A stretch of 5,034 nt of DNA, taken from contig WQUP01000118.1 of the NCBI GenBank assembly GCA_009782015.1, positions 1 to 5,034 on the forward strand, written 5' to 3'. Every line of letters starts with the position of its first letter. Position 1 is the first letter of the stretch. The notes under the pieces were generated by a model that was not told the origin of the DNA, searched no databases, and saw only the letters and a list, made by a program, of their open reading frames with translations. Below, in pieces: positions 5,033 through 5,034 of this stretch. The translations under genes were made by a program, and so were the position numbers. The DNA is from Endomicrobiia bacterium (GTDB lineage: Bacteria > Elusimicrobiota > Endomicrobiia > Endomicrobiales > Endomicrobiaceae).

Positions 5033-5034
5033 AC

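Noticed and set aside
4994..5034. Start of a tRNA or known riboswitch after the last promoter
   Set aside because: The only structure seen is the dispersed palindrome; no acceptor, D- or anticodon-arm pattern and no known aptamer core can be read in the 41 bases available.

Overview
This is a compact, all-forward-strand stretch of a bacterial chromosome with five complete housekeeping-type genes and the 3' end of a sixth. In order they are the tail of a TPR protein (2-307), an isocitrate dehydrogenase-family enzyme (623-1675), a LemA protein (1697-2254), a TPM-domain membrane protein with a glycine-rich tail (2269-3024), nucleoside diphosphate kinase (3072-3512) and acetate kinase (3645-4853). 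Moderate-to-low GC, AGGAG-type ribosome binding sites and this gene content suit a fermentative Gram-negative-type bacterium. My best guess is Elusimicrobiota (Elusimicrobium/Endomicrobium-like), but that rests on general resemblance, not on a search.

isocitrate dehydrogenase, lemA, the TPM gene and ndk are separated by only 21, 14 and about 47 bases and look like one operon. It is driven by a near-consensus sigma-70 promoter at 389-417 with a leader of roughly 200 bases. lemA plus TPM is a frequently seen pair of membrane proteins of poorly known function. ndk and acetate kinase fit nucleotide and energy metabolism. ackA sits after a 132-base gap with its own strong ribosome binding site. 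A second promoter with perfect -35 and -10 hexamers at 4965-4993 points out of the window toward an unseen downstream gene.

The unusual content is in the three intergenic gaps (308-622, 3513-3644, 4854-5034). Each begins, at or over the stop codon of the preceding gene, with a long imperfect inverted repeat whose arms are built from degenerate tandem heptamers. The heptamer differs in each case (AAAATAT, AGAGTGA, AATTACG). Two of the three gaps then continue with a TTGACA-N17-TAtAAT promoter and a palindromic repeat with the core CCCGAGTGTCTAAATCGGG. In the leader of the isocitrate dehydrogenase operon this palindrome is duplicated and lies between two nearly identical 33-base hairpin-forming repeats.

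I see no CRISPR array, transposase, phage gene, defence system, tRNA or rRNA. The coding part of the window looks ordinary. What deserves a second look is the repeat architecture of the gaps, followed by the cofactor-site residues of the isocitrate dehydrogenase and the overlapping palindromes in front of ndk.
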